Made by a program: the position numbers and the translations under genes. The notes beneath the pieces are model-generated. The model was given only the letters and a program-made list of their open reading frames with translations. It was not told the DNA's origin and made no database searches. Below are positions 30,762-41,400 of a stretch of DNA of 64,000 nt, piece by piece. Every line of letters starts with the position of its first letter. The stretch's first letter is position 1. This stretch comes from Malania oleifera (lineage: Eukaryota > Streptophyta > Magnoliopsida > Santalales > Ximeniaceae), in the NCBI RefSeq assembly GCF_029873635.1, contig NC_080423.1, positions 95,141,191 to 95,205,190 of the forward strand, in the 5' to 3' direction.

Positions 30762-31151
30762 TTATAAAGAAAAACCTAACTTAGCCTTTAAGGAATCAAA
30801 GTAAATATTTCCTTCAAGATATTTATATATAAATATCTCAAAATATCTCCTCCAAAATATCTCGTTATTTATTTATTTTATTTTTTATTTTTATTTTTAT
30901 TTATTTATTGATTGGGTTACTACATCAGGTTCCTGAAATTCTTGAAATCTCAAGGAAGGTATTTGAAAATTTTAAAACCTCCGTGGAGGTTATTATCTTT
31001 TTGCTAGATATTCAAGTTGACTCGAATCGAATCAATTGCATTCGCAATGATTTGATTCAGAATTGAATTTTTACCAAGCCAATTAGATCTGATCAGTTGA
31101 AATTATAAGTCTATTCACCAAACCCAACCAATGAACACCCCTACGTTGAAG

Positions 31152-32098
31152 TGAAAACAGATTAGAGAAGGTTAACCTATGAATTGTATTGGTTTGATTT
31201 TTTGAAGCCTAACCTTGTGATTGGGTGCTTTACGAAATTCAGATTTAGATTTGTATATATGTATAAATAATTGCAGGGAAAGATTAAGTTGACATTCACC
31301 ATCAATGCAGATTGAAATTCGGAGGCTTTTTTTTTTTTTGGGCATCTAAACACAATGACAATAATTTGAACTAGAAATTCAAGCCAGGGATGGGCAGTTA
31401 CAGGCTTACAGCAGTTCACTAGAAGGACCCTGAACCCAAGATGCCAAGACAATAAGGGTTTCAATTTATGTAAGTTTAAAAAATAATAATGAAATTGATA
31501 CTGAATTTTATTTAAATTGACATATTCTAACTTGTCATCACTATTTTTTTAATCTTCTTTTCTCCCTAAAACTGAATAAATAAATTAGGAAGTATAAGTT
31601 GGAATAAATTTAATCAAAATAAATGAACTTTTTATAAGAAAATTATATATTGGATTTTCTTTTTTGGGGGAAAGTTTGGTTTTCGTCTAAAACCCAATCA
31701 AAACTAAATTATTTTTTTCACACAAGCTAAAAATGAACATTGTGTCTGAAAAATGAAATAAAAAGGGAATATAATTCAATTTTGGCCCCATTTTTCCTTT
31801 TCAATAATTTCTTACACCTAAGCAGAGAGCAGAAAAGGATTTTCAAATTACTGGTCATATTTGGTGCGCATTTCAAATGAATATTTTCACATAGGTTTTA
31901 TGAAATTCAGAATTTAGAATTGAAAATTAGGTAAAATCCAACAACATTCCTGACTTTTCTGAAAATGAGATTCTGTCCCTTATGCTTTTAAAAACTATAA
32001 AAGAAAACCCTAAAATTTTGTTTTATTTGCAAGATGAATTTTCATTAGTTGACCATTAGTCAACCGTTAAGTATATGTAAAAATAAAAATAATTTATT
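31152..32098. other. A+T-rich intergenic stretch, no gene
   Basis: Spacer between the Tekay-like and Tat-like elements. It has a poly(T) run (31327-31340) and short open stretches without recognisable domains. I see nothing that supports a gene. Confidence 0.5.
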
Positions 32099-32867
32099 CA
32101 TAATGTTGTTGACTCAAAATCAAACGACCTTCACGAATCGTTCCTTGATCACGACCACTGGAAAAGAAACATATAAGAAAGGCTTGAAGGACCCTAGGGT
32201 TATACCTTGGGGGATCACTCTGATGCCTAAGTTAGGAATTGTGGGAGACTCTAGGTTACAACAGTAGAAAGAGTGAGTATGAGTTAGATGTCTTATCTCC
32301 TCCCCAAGTCCCTTTTTATAGCGGCGAAGGTTGACCCTTCATTGATCCAGTTATTAATGAGTGTGCCATTATGCTTAGGGGGTTATTGGTAACTTAAGGG
32401 AGGTTATGGCAGACATCAATAGTAGCTATCTTGTAATCGTACCATTAAAGCTTAGGAAGGTTATAGGTAACTTAAGGGAGGTTATGCAAGAAATCAATAG
32501 TAGCTCTCTTGTAATTGTACCATTAAGCTTAGGGGGGTTATAGGTAACTTAAGGGCGGTTACGTGAGACATCAAATGTTGGCTTTATAACTATCCAACCC
32601 TATGAGAACTATCAATTTTGGGTGTGTTAGTTGCCCCACCAACACTCTCGAATATTTGAAATAAATTTCTTTTATTTGAGAGTTATAATTTGAATCGGAC
32701 CTCGAGTGATTTAGCTCAACTAACTTGATCCGAGTCAATGCGCTTACTTTCGGGCTCACTTCAAGTCGACTTCTACATTACCCGACTCAATCCAAGCCGG
32801 AAAGTATGCTCTTAAAAGCGTTTTATGACCAGTCTAGTCTTATTCAAGCGGCGCTCATTAGATAGGG

Positions 32868-33386
32868 CATTACAGGTGAGCTGTGCTCACTCCTTTGTGC
32901 CCTATGAGCTATGTTCATCAAGTGGGCAGGTCTTCGAGGCCTCATGAAGTTGTATTCATCAAATGTGCCATTACGGGTGATCCGTGCTCACTCTTCTATG
33001 CCTTATAAGCCATGCTCATCAAGTGGGCAAGTTTTGAGGGCCATATGAGATGTGCTCATCATATGGACCATTATGGGTGAGTCATGTCAACTCCTTTGTG
33101 TCTCATGAGCTGTGCTCATTAGATGGGCCATTTTGGGTGTGAGTTGTGCTCATCAGATGGACCATTATGGGTGAGTTGTGCTCACTCCTTTGTTGCCTAA
33201 TGAGTTGTGCTCATCAATTTGGGTTGATTTTCGGGTCTCATGAGTTATGCTCATCAGTTGGGCTAGTTCTTCGGGCCTCATGAGCTGTGCTCATTAGTTG
33301 GTCCAGTTCTTCGGGCCTCATAAGTTATGTTTATCAGTTGGACCGATTCTTCAGGCCTCATGAACTATGCTCATCAATTAAGCCCT
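32868..33386. repeat. Minisatellite, degenerate unit of about 45 bp
   Basis: The unit contains 'ctcatgagctgtgctcatca', then 'ttgggccagttcttcgggc' or 'gatgggccattatgggtga'. About eleven degenerate units follow one another inside the Tat-like element between gag and the left LTR. Tandem repeats in this non-coding zone are known for Tat/Ogre-type Gypsy elements. Confidence 0.8.
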
Positions 33387-34206
33387 TCCTTTTCAAGTCG
33401 GTTCAGCTCCTTCTTGTGTTCATCACCTTTTCTAGGTTGATGTATTTCTGCACACGTGCCATCAACTCTCCCATATTGACTAGGGGCTTCTTTCCTAGTG
33501 AATTAAGAAATCCCCTGGCTAGAGAGCCATTGTTAGGGCTGCTACTGTCACTCCGTGATCTAAGATTCAAATCTTCAAGGTTGCGTTGACGAAACGATGC
33601 ATGAATTTTTTTAACATTTCCCTTTCTCTTTGAACAAGGCTCATCTGATGAGCTGAAGTTTTTTCTATCTTCCTATTGCTGATGAAGTGTCTAGCGAACT
33701 GCTACTCCATTTCAGAAAAAGATTCAATGGAACCAGGCTTCTAGGTTTGACCTTGACATTCTCTGTTGACTCTATGAGTCCAATCCTATTTTGATAATGA
33801 CAAATCACTTGGTATTTGATCTATGCATTGAGTTTGTGAACAGGACCTATATTAAGCATGCACGGAAAGATAACGAGTCATGGAAGCCATAAAGTAAATC
33901 TGACACATTTTGGCAAGCTCCATGAAAATAAAAGAGTATAAGAATCAAGATGCAAGCGGTAAAGTTCAAGAACATCTTGGGAATGGGTATTTAGAACTCA
34001 TGTACTTACATTTTTATATGATTTAATTTGAGGCTCAACATAACTTAGAATGACTTTAGGATTCATGCATTTCATGTATATCATTAGGGGACTTTCATGG
34101 ACTTAGAAATACTTTTAAAATCATGAAAAATTTGTTTTATAAAAAACCCAAGAAAGAGAGCAAAGCAAAATTTTAAATTAGAGAAGAAAAATTGAGAAAA
34201 AGGGCA

Positions 34207-34373
34207 CTTCGGTAGCCTAAACTCAACTTCAGTTGCCTAAAGAATTTTTTCGGTAGCCTGAAAAATTAATGGGAAAAACAGAATCTGGCCGAGGTACTTT
34301 AGTTGCCTGAACTGGAACTTCAGTCGCCTGAAGTCACTTTAGGAGCCTGGACTTCAACTTTGGTACCCTGAAG
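34207..34373. repeat. Array of about 7 dyad motifs in the U3 of LTR B
   Basis: Motifs of the form TTCRGT.GCCTGAA recur every 15-45 bp. The best is ACTTCAG-TCGC-CTGAAGT (34317-34334), with 7-bp arms and a 4-bp spacer. Others occur at about 34208, 34231, 34248, 34298 and 34359 with partly matched arms. The array ends about 94 bp before the TATA-like box. Confidence 0.85.
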
Positions 34374-35531
34374 TCGCAGGAAAGTTTAAAAATCAGATTT
34401 TTATTAGTAGAACTCGCGAGCTTTTTCTTTGATCCAACGATTGAGATCAATCCTAAGGGTAAGACACTATAAATACTAAATATCTAAATCCTAGAACATA
34501 GCTAAGACACACAAGAAGAGAAGAACACATCTTATTGAAAGAATATTAAGAAACTTGCTCTTATTACTATACGATTGCCTACACTTCAACTTCTACTCAT
34601 CAAGCTTGGGCAAATCAACTCAGAATCTTGAAGGGAACTCGTTTACTCATCTTGTTTTTCATTCTAGTGTTGAGGTTTGATTATTCAAGTTATTATTTTC
34701 AAGAATTTCGCATCTCATTACTTGTTATTGAATGTCATTAGCGAAATTGATTTTGAAAGTACATATACATATAAATATTTTTTTGACAAGATCATTACTT
34801 GAGAAACTTTTTAGCTATTGATTGAATAGTGTTTTATTCAAAAGTATATCTATTTTTCAAAGAACTTCTCATTCCAAATCTATTGTTGAAATAAGCCGGG
34901 TGATTGAAAGTGAGTAGATTTTCACATAGATTATTTGGATAATCTAACTACTTGATTAAGGTTTTGTTATTGATTGAATGGTTTGATTCAAGTGTGTATT
35001 AAGTTAAAAGATTCATATTTTAGATATATTAAAACACTTGAATATATATCCTTGGTATTCATAAATATTTATTTTATTGAGGGATATTTTGTTTGAAAAA
35101 CCTTATACTCAATATTTTAATCTTTGAATTACATATCGTATATATTTGCATATTACAAAGATCGGATTGTGATTAAATATTTCACAGAAAGTTTTTTGAT
35201 ATAAATTGATAAAACATTCAAGATAAAGCTTTTAACAAGTTCACATTAGATATATTTGTGCATCTTTACAAAGTGAACTAGAACCCTAATACACTCCAAA
35301 GAATTTTAAATATTTCTTTACTTAGGAGTTTTTGATAAAAAAGGTTTTGTGTGTTGAAGCATATCATACATAAAACGATTGTATCATTTTCATACATTCT
35401 GAGCTTCAAGTTATATCATCTGTTAATGTATTAGCAATTTGATTTGTACTCACAAGTTTTTGTTAGAAGCATTTTTGAGTGTTGTTTTTCAGATTCTATT
35501 ATATCCACGGTTCGGTGTGTGAATCGAGGTT

Positions 35532-35640
35532 TGAGGAGAGAGTTGTACCCCTTGTAAGCAGCGGGTGTGAGGAGGAAGTTGTACCTCTTGTAAGCAGCGG
35601 ATTAGGAGGGAGTTGTACCTCTTGTAAGCAGCGGATTGTA
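35532..35640 (+). repeat. Tandem repeat of about 31 bp in LTR B
   Basis: Three to four units of 'gttgtacctcttgtaagcag' plus 'cgg..' follow one another, each with a 'gaggag/ggaggg' linker. They lie well downstream of the TATA-like box, in the transcribed part of the LTR. The short open frame across them is a by-product of the repeat. Confidence 0.8.
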
Positions 35641-37039
35641 ACGGAAGTTTCGTCTCAATTTAAGGAGTAGGGATTTTAGTGAAATCCTTGAATGGGTTGC
35701 TCAAGGCGAGGACGTAGGTTGGGTTGGCTGAACCTCGTAAGATCGTGGTTGCATTCTCTCTTCCCTTAACTCTTTATTTTCCGCACTACATTATATTAAT
35801 TGCATTGCATGTGAATGTTGAATTACTTTACACACAATTAATTGGGTAAACGGAACTCATTGATAAAATAACTTTAATTAAGTCATAAATCCCTACCATT
35901 GATTTGTTAAATATACAAATAGGGAGTAAGTGGTAAATAAGGTCAAAGAATTTTTAAAATACCCAATTCACTCCCCCCCCTTGGGATTACACCTAAATCA
36001 ACATTCCCTTTTAGAGAGACTGCAAATGCTCGGCACATGATTGCATCTGGTGCGCCTTACAATTGCATTAGCACTCTAAAGGTGTCCAAGTGATCAATAG
36101 GATTAGACAAGTCATTGTACCCTTCTATATTTGGCATTTTAAACTTGTTAGGTAGGGAAACATTTATTACCTCTTTAGTGAAAAGTGGATATGAGAATTT
36201 GACTGAGGACTACCCGGTGGAAGGGCTACTGCGAGCTTCTTTTATCATTTTTTTTCAACTAATCATTTTTTTTTGAATTTTTCTTCTAATTCGTGTGATC
36301 GTTGTTCATAAATGTCCACGCTATTCACATCCTCCAACTTCTTTGCTAGATCAAAAGCCATATCATTGACTCCTAGTGGAACTATAACTTTCCCATTTTA
36401 CTAGGGTTCTACTCTGTTAGGATGAGAAACAGGTTCCTTATGATCTCTTTTTTGCTGCAGGATTATAGGGAACATGTCTTCCATCCTTTTCTAAAATGCA
36501 AGGAATTCACATCTCGTCATGCTGGAATTATCACCTTGTGCAGAATGTATGGATTGGGGGTGATTAGTCACCTATTTTTGATTTTGACTTCAAATTGTGT
36601 GACGTAGTCATGATCAAGGATCGGAAAAACCTCTCAAAAGAATTCTCATAGATGGCAGCAATTGTTGTTTCCTGAAAATCGAACGACCTTCACGAATCGA
36701 TCATTGATCACGACCACTTGAAAAGAAACAAATAAGAATGACTTGGAAGACCCAAAGTATACCCTAGGTGATCACTTCGATGCCTAAGTTAGGAACTCTG
36801 AGAGGCTCTAGGTTGCAATAGTAGAAAGAGTGAATATTAGTGAGATGTCTTACTTATTCTCAAAGCCCCTTTTTATAGCGGTAGAGGTTGACCCTTCATT
36901 GATCCGGTTATTAATGAGTGTGTCATTATGCTTAAGGGGTTATAGGTAACTTAAGGGCGGTTACGTGAGACATCAAATGTTGGTCTTATAACTCTCTAAC
37001 CCTATGAGCATTCCTATCAATTTTTGGTGTATCACATAA

Positions 37040-38480
37040 TAAAATGATATTTAAAAACAATATAATTCAATAAATTAAATTGAAAATTGGTCATAATATC
37101 TTGAAAAGTAAGTGAATCAAAGAATTAATTGATTGTTAAATTAATTGATCTATATTATGCAATCACTTTTGATCAACTAATTGACAACTGTATAACAAAA
37201 AATAAAATAAAATATATATAAAAATAAAACTACTAATAAATCATAGAAAATTCCTAGTAATTATAATGCTACAAAATGTTTGTTAGATGTAATTTGCATT
37301 AAAATTAATGACGAAACACATCATAAATATTTTTGAATTGGAGTAACTTATCAAGCACAGTGTTAAAAAGAGATAAACTAAAATATAAAACTCATTCTTT
37401 ACAAATTAAAATTATAAAATTGGATGATAGTTCTTTTGTATGTAAAATATGAATGTTAAATAAATAAAAAAATTCAAATTTATATTAATTGGTTGACTAT
37501 TGCTCAAGACAATTCACTAAATTATTATAATTTTATTAGCCTTTGTGTTATAAAATATAATATTCAATTAGGCTCAAAAAGCAAGCCACAATTCGACCAA
37601 CCGTTCCATCCAAGCCGATTTTTTAAACTATATCTTATTTGTCAAAAATATATTTAGTCATTTAATTTTCATAAATATATATATATAGCAAATATTTCAC
37701 AACAATATAATTATTTAAGTATTTCCTAAATTATTAGTATTATTTATTTATTTATTTATGTTTTTTTTTTAACTTTTTAAATAATAATTTAATTATGTTG
37801 TGATTCTTATATCAACTAAATTATTAATCCAACTTAGTCATTAGGTATTTAATTCACTTATAAGTTTAATTTTCAAAACATATTATAATTAACTAACTAA
37901 TTTTTCCAACTTAATTTTTAAATTAATGTCCTTTCTTAACTTTATCTTGTCAAAATTGAGTAAAAGAGTAAAATTATCATTTTATTAAAGATAAAATTTA
38001 TATCTTTCACCAATCAATTTGACTGATGATCAATTAATAGAAAGCTCATTTTGTCATTAAAATCAAATCTCAAGGATATTTTGATAACTTTAAAAAACTA
38101 TCGTATTTTAAAAAGTGAAGAAAGTTAATGGATTTCCCCTAGAAATTTTAAAATCCAAACTTCAAATCTAAGTCTCTGAATCCAAAAACTGGCAGATACT
38201 TTTTGTTCACGAGCATTCCTCTGTAGTAAATTGGCATTTGATCTTGCGTCTTCATGCTTTGGTGCTTAGAAATCATATTGTCGAAGCCAAAAGGAGCCTT
38301 CATTTTTGTTGCATATGCCCCAGTGTTGTCATTCAAAGGTTGCATCGTCACATTGAAAGTTAAATGTACACCATATGACTGCCACAGAAATGGACAATTT
38401 TTAAATTAAGAGAGTAAAAAATTTCATCAGTGGAAGGGGCAAGAACGTGTGATTGAAGCCACATACTGTACAGAGGGAGA
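37040..38480. other. A+T-rich flank downstream of FOLD1
   Basis: Mostly A+T sequence with runs such as 'tatttatttatttatttatg' near 37740. The part next to the stop codon (38150-38480) may be the FOLD1 3' UTR. No other gene or element boundary is recognised. Confidence 0.5.
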
Positions 38481-41400
38481 TCAGGTAAAACGGTAAGCCC
38501 ACTTTGCAGAGTCCAGGGTGTTGGAGAGGAGCATTGCAATTGTCATGGGTCCAACACCTCCAGGCACAGGAGTAATGGCTGACACCACCCTCACTGCCTC
38601 TTCAAAGCAAACGTCTCCCATCAGGCGGTATCCGTGCTCAGACCTAGGATCCTGCATCATCGACAAAGCTCATTTCAATTTTACATCCAAGGACACGAGC
38701 ATATATAACAATCAACCTACTCAATGCACTAGAAAAAGAAAAAGGTCTAAAAGTAGGCATCCAGGACTACAAGCCCAGCTATTATACTGTGGTGCTAGAG
38801 CATTTTCTATACATATATTCCTTGACTATCACTCGAGTTTAATGGATATTATCAGCAAATTTGCTGTGGCATGGTGCTTGTCTTGAAAATTTCCCTCTGA
38901 GCAGATGCTAATCTATTAGGGACAGTTGGAAGACCTCAAAAATACCCAAAAGAAAAGAAAAACTGCCATACCTCAACAGGAGACGTCCCCACATCAATAA
39001 CAACTGAACCAGGCTTCAGCCAATTGCCTCGGACTAGATTGGGCACTCCCACAGCTGTGACCACGATGTCAGCTTCACGGGTGATCTGTTCTGGGTTCTC
39101 AGTAAGTGCGTGCACAACACTGACCGTTGCATGGTGCCTCTGCCCAATGGTTTGAGCAAAATTGTTCCCATTTAAATCTATAAAACCAAGCAATTGGTAA
39201 AAGAGAGTACTGATAACACACAGTTACCTGCAATAGCAAGGATGCTGGCAATCCAGCAATGTTGCTTCTTCCAATCACTACAGCTTTCTTCCCCATGATT
39301 TTGACTCCTGACCTAAGTAGTAATTCAATGCAACCCTTTGGAGTGCAGGGGGTGAATAATGGCTCCCTCCCCATCCTAGCCAGATTCCCCATATTGAGTG
39401 GATGGAAGCCATCCACATCTTTTTCTAGGCTCAGCACACTCAAAATCTTTCCTTCATCCAAATGCTGTAGCAAAAATTTTATGCCGTCCAGGTAACAACA
39501 AATTTCAAGATTATCCAGTGATAAAACCACAACTAACCCACAACAATAGAAGGAAACAAAAGAGATCACAACCCACCACAATACTTCTTCCCTAAAAGAA
39601 TTAATTCATCAAGCCATCCCACATGTCCTTTCTTCATTCCTTTATTTTTCTTGAGACAGTTAAAACGTGCAAGTCCTATTTATATGACTATTCATTTACT
39701 AGAAAATTTTAGCCAGTCCAGGAAGACTGAATCACCATGCCATTTATCACATTTCCATAAGGCATAGGAGACCATTTGAATTACAACTTACAACCATTTG
39801 ATGTCTCTAATGCTAGCTGCCCACAAGATTCAAATTTGTTATGGGCTGGTTTGTGAAATAATTTCACACAATTAGGCGGCCGAAGTATTTAAAAAGACAA
39901 ACTTTAGGGTGTTCAACTTTAGGTCTGTATCTACAGATCACAGAAATCAAGATACTTGGACTCAATAATCCTTCCACTGTAATTTCCCTGGGTTCAAGAT
40001 ATTCATATTCTTTAATTCACATCAGAAACAGTAAAATTTCAAAAACATATAGCACAGTTTCAGGAATTACTTGTGGTAAAGGAAGCTGCACAAGAATGCC
40101 ATGAACAGATGGATTATCATTTAAACTCGAAACAGCATTTAGAACTTCATCTTCTGTACAGTTGTCAGGTAGTTTGGTCATCAGAGACTTAATTCCAACT
40201 TCTTCACATGCTATTACTTTGTTGCGGACATAAGTTTCAGAGTCTCTTCTTTGACCCACCAAAATTACAGCTAAGCCAGGAACTTTTCCAATGGACTCTT
40301 TCATCCTGCATACTTCACTAGCGATTCCTGACCTAATTTCCTCAGCAATTGACTTACCATTAATAATTGCAGCAGTCTGTTTATTGGCTGTGGTGAATGT
40401 AAAAAATCAACCACATCGGTGGCTTTAAAAACAAACATAAAAGATATAGAACTTAGGATAAAGCTAAGTAAATTCGGTTTTGAAAATAACCAAATTCATC
40501 AATGTGAAGATTTACTCAAAGTCCTGGTGGCCAGGTCAGTAGTTTAAACTTTCAAGCCATTCTACACTAATTAATTAAAAATTACAAGAAGACAATGCAG
40601 ATTCAAGCGGGATTTAAAAGCAGGGTCAAAGTTAAAAGTGTATATTGGTCAACCTCAACCAATATGAAAAATTTCACTATAGATATAAAATGGGCTTGGC
40701 ACCAACTTCCCATGTGCAGAAAGTCTCTGGATCACTAGGTTTAACCCATAGTTCTGAATCACTATGCGCACCTTGGAACTTCTACCTAGGGTCATGCTTC
40801 CTATTATTGGCATTTTTTGCATCTCAAAACACAGTTGTGTGCAACCTGAATTGCCAAAAGTAGTCCAACCTCTTGAATGTATTCATCAAAAAATGTAGCA
40901 ATGGGAGAAATAATATAAGATGCTAAGGGCCTGTTTGCTTAAGGATTAAAAAATGAGTTTTGTATTGTTATTTTTGAAAATGAACACAAGGAATTGTTGT
41001 ATTGTGTACTTTTATTCTCAAAAAATGTTTGATTAACAGTTTTCAAAATTGTTCTGGAAACGAAAACAGAGAAACTACACTTGGTTAAAGTTGATACAAG
41101 TGACAATTTGTTAAAAAAATAATACAAATAATAATTAATAGTATTATTATTATTGTAATTACTATTATTAAAACATGGGTTATATCCCAGAACTAGTGCT
41201 TTTTTCATTGTAATCGGAAAAATGTGTCTGAAAACACAGGGAACACCTTAGGGACTGCTTAGTCTCATTGCAAAAGATTATGAAAATGAAAACTAAAAAC
41301 GTAAAAAACTAAAAGTTGAGAACCGGCAACTTATTTGGTTAATATTTGTAAAAAATGAAATAAATTAAAAACTTGATCGAACAAATGCTTATTTTTGTCC

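Larger units (their letters stand above)
23684..30924 (-). mobile_element. Ty3/Gypsy element, Tekay-like chromovirus fossil
   Basis: Two long terminal repeats, 23684-25391 (1708 bp) and 29239-30924 (1686 bp), bracket 3.8 kb of internal sequence read on the minus strand. A primer-binding-like site 'ggtggtatcaggccc' adjoins the 5' LTR (just below 29239), and a polypurine tract 'aaaaaggagagat' adjoins the 3' LTR (25392-25404). Recognisable parts from right to left are a protease-proximal region (28487-28873), reverse transcriptase (27895-28448, FIDDILVYS), RNase H (27425-27640, [15 protein letters not shown]), integrase (26504-27082) and an integrase end with a chromodomain-like segment (25670-26092, VLWRNHVVEETSWE). 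The internal region is short and gag is not recognised. It is broken in several places. The LTRs differ at roughly one base in ten by eye, so the insertion is not recent. It has no clear target duplication. Confidence 0.9.
23613..31143. mobile_element. hAT-like MITE split by a Gypsy insertion
   Basis: The left piece (23613-23683) starts 'tagggttgttca', and the right piece (30925-31143) ends 'tgaacacccct' plus 'a', giving inverted termini. Flanks 'cactgaag' (23605-23612) and 'cgttgaag' (31144-31151) would be an 8-bp target duplication with two changes. Without the Gypsy element it would be about 290 bp. The same termini class (TAGGG..GTTCA) is seen in the clearer MITE at 60574-61035. Confidence 0.45.
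33764..36003 (+). mobile_element. SIRE-like solo LTR, 2240 bp (LTR B)
   Basis: It starts 'tgttgactctatgagtccaa' and ends 'cacctaaatcaaca', so the termini TGTTGA/TCAACA are inverted. Flanks 'ttctc' (33759-33763) and 'ttccc' (36004-36008) are a 5-bp target duplication with one change. No internal region is present, so it is a solo LTR left by recombination. It contains a dyad-motif array (34207-34373), a TATA-like 'ctataaat' (34467-34474), a triplicated segment (35532-35640) and a C8 run near the end (35973-35980). It sits in the gag region of the Tat-like element. Confidence 0.85.
32104..37034 (-). mobile_element. Tat-like Gypsy element, non-autonomous, with nested solo LTR
   Basis: LTRs at 32104-32629 and 36663-37034 share 'cgaacgaccttcacgaatcg', 'gatcacgaccac', 'gatgcctaagttagga' and 'tttttatagcgg'. 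An exact 5-bp target duplication 'cataa' flanks it (32099-32103, 37035-37039). Only gag-like sequence is recognised inside, on the minus strand (about 36010-36210 with DHLDTFRVLMQL, and 33290-33760 with LVNMGELMARVQKY), so it is LARD-like. Next to the right LTR the word 'gctgccatctatgag' resembles the ggcgccatctgtggg site of Tat elements. The left LTR holds three tandem units of about 77 bp where the right has one. A minisatellite (32868-33386) lies between gag and the left LTR. It is broken in several places and the LTRs are clearly diverged, so it is old. Confidence 0.85.

Noticed and set aside
35479-35670. Short frame with repeated VVPLVSSG-like peptide
   Set aside because: It only reflects the 31-bp tandem repeat in the solo LTR.
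35973-35980. C8 run near the end of LTR B as a possible regulatory tract
   Set aside because: Homopolymer runs of this size are common before the LTR end in this element class and nothing else supports a role.
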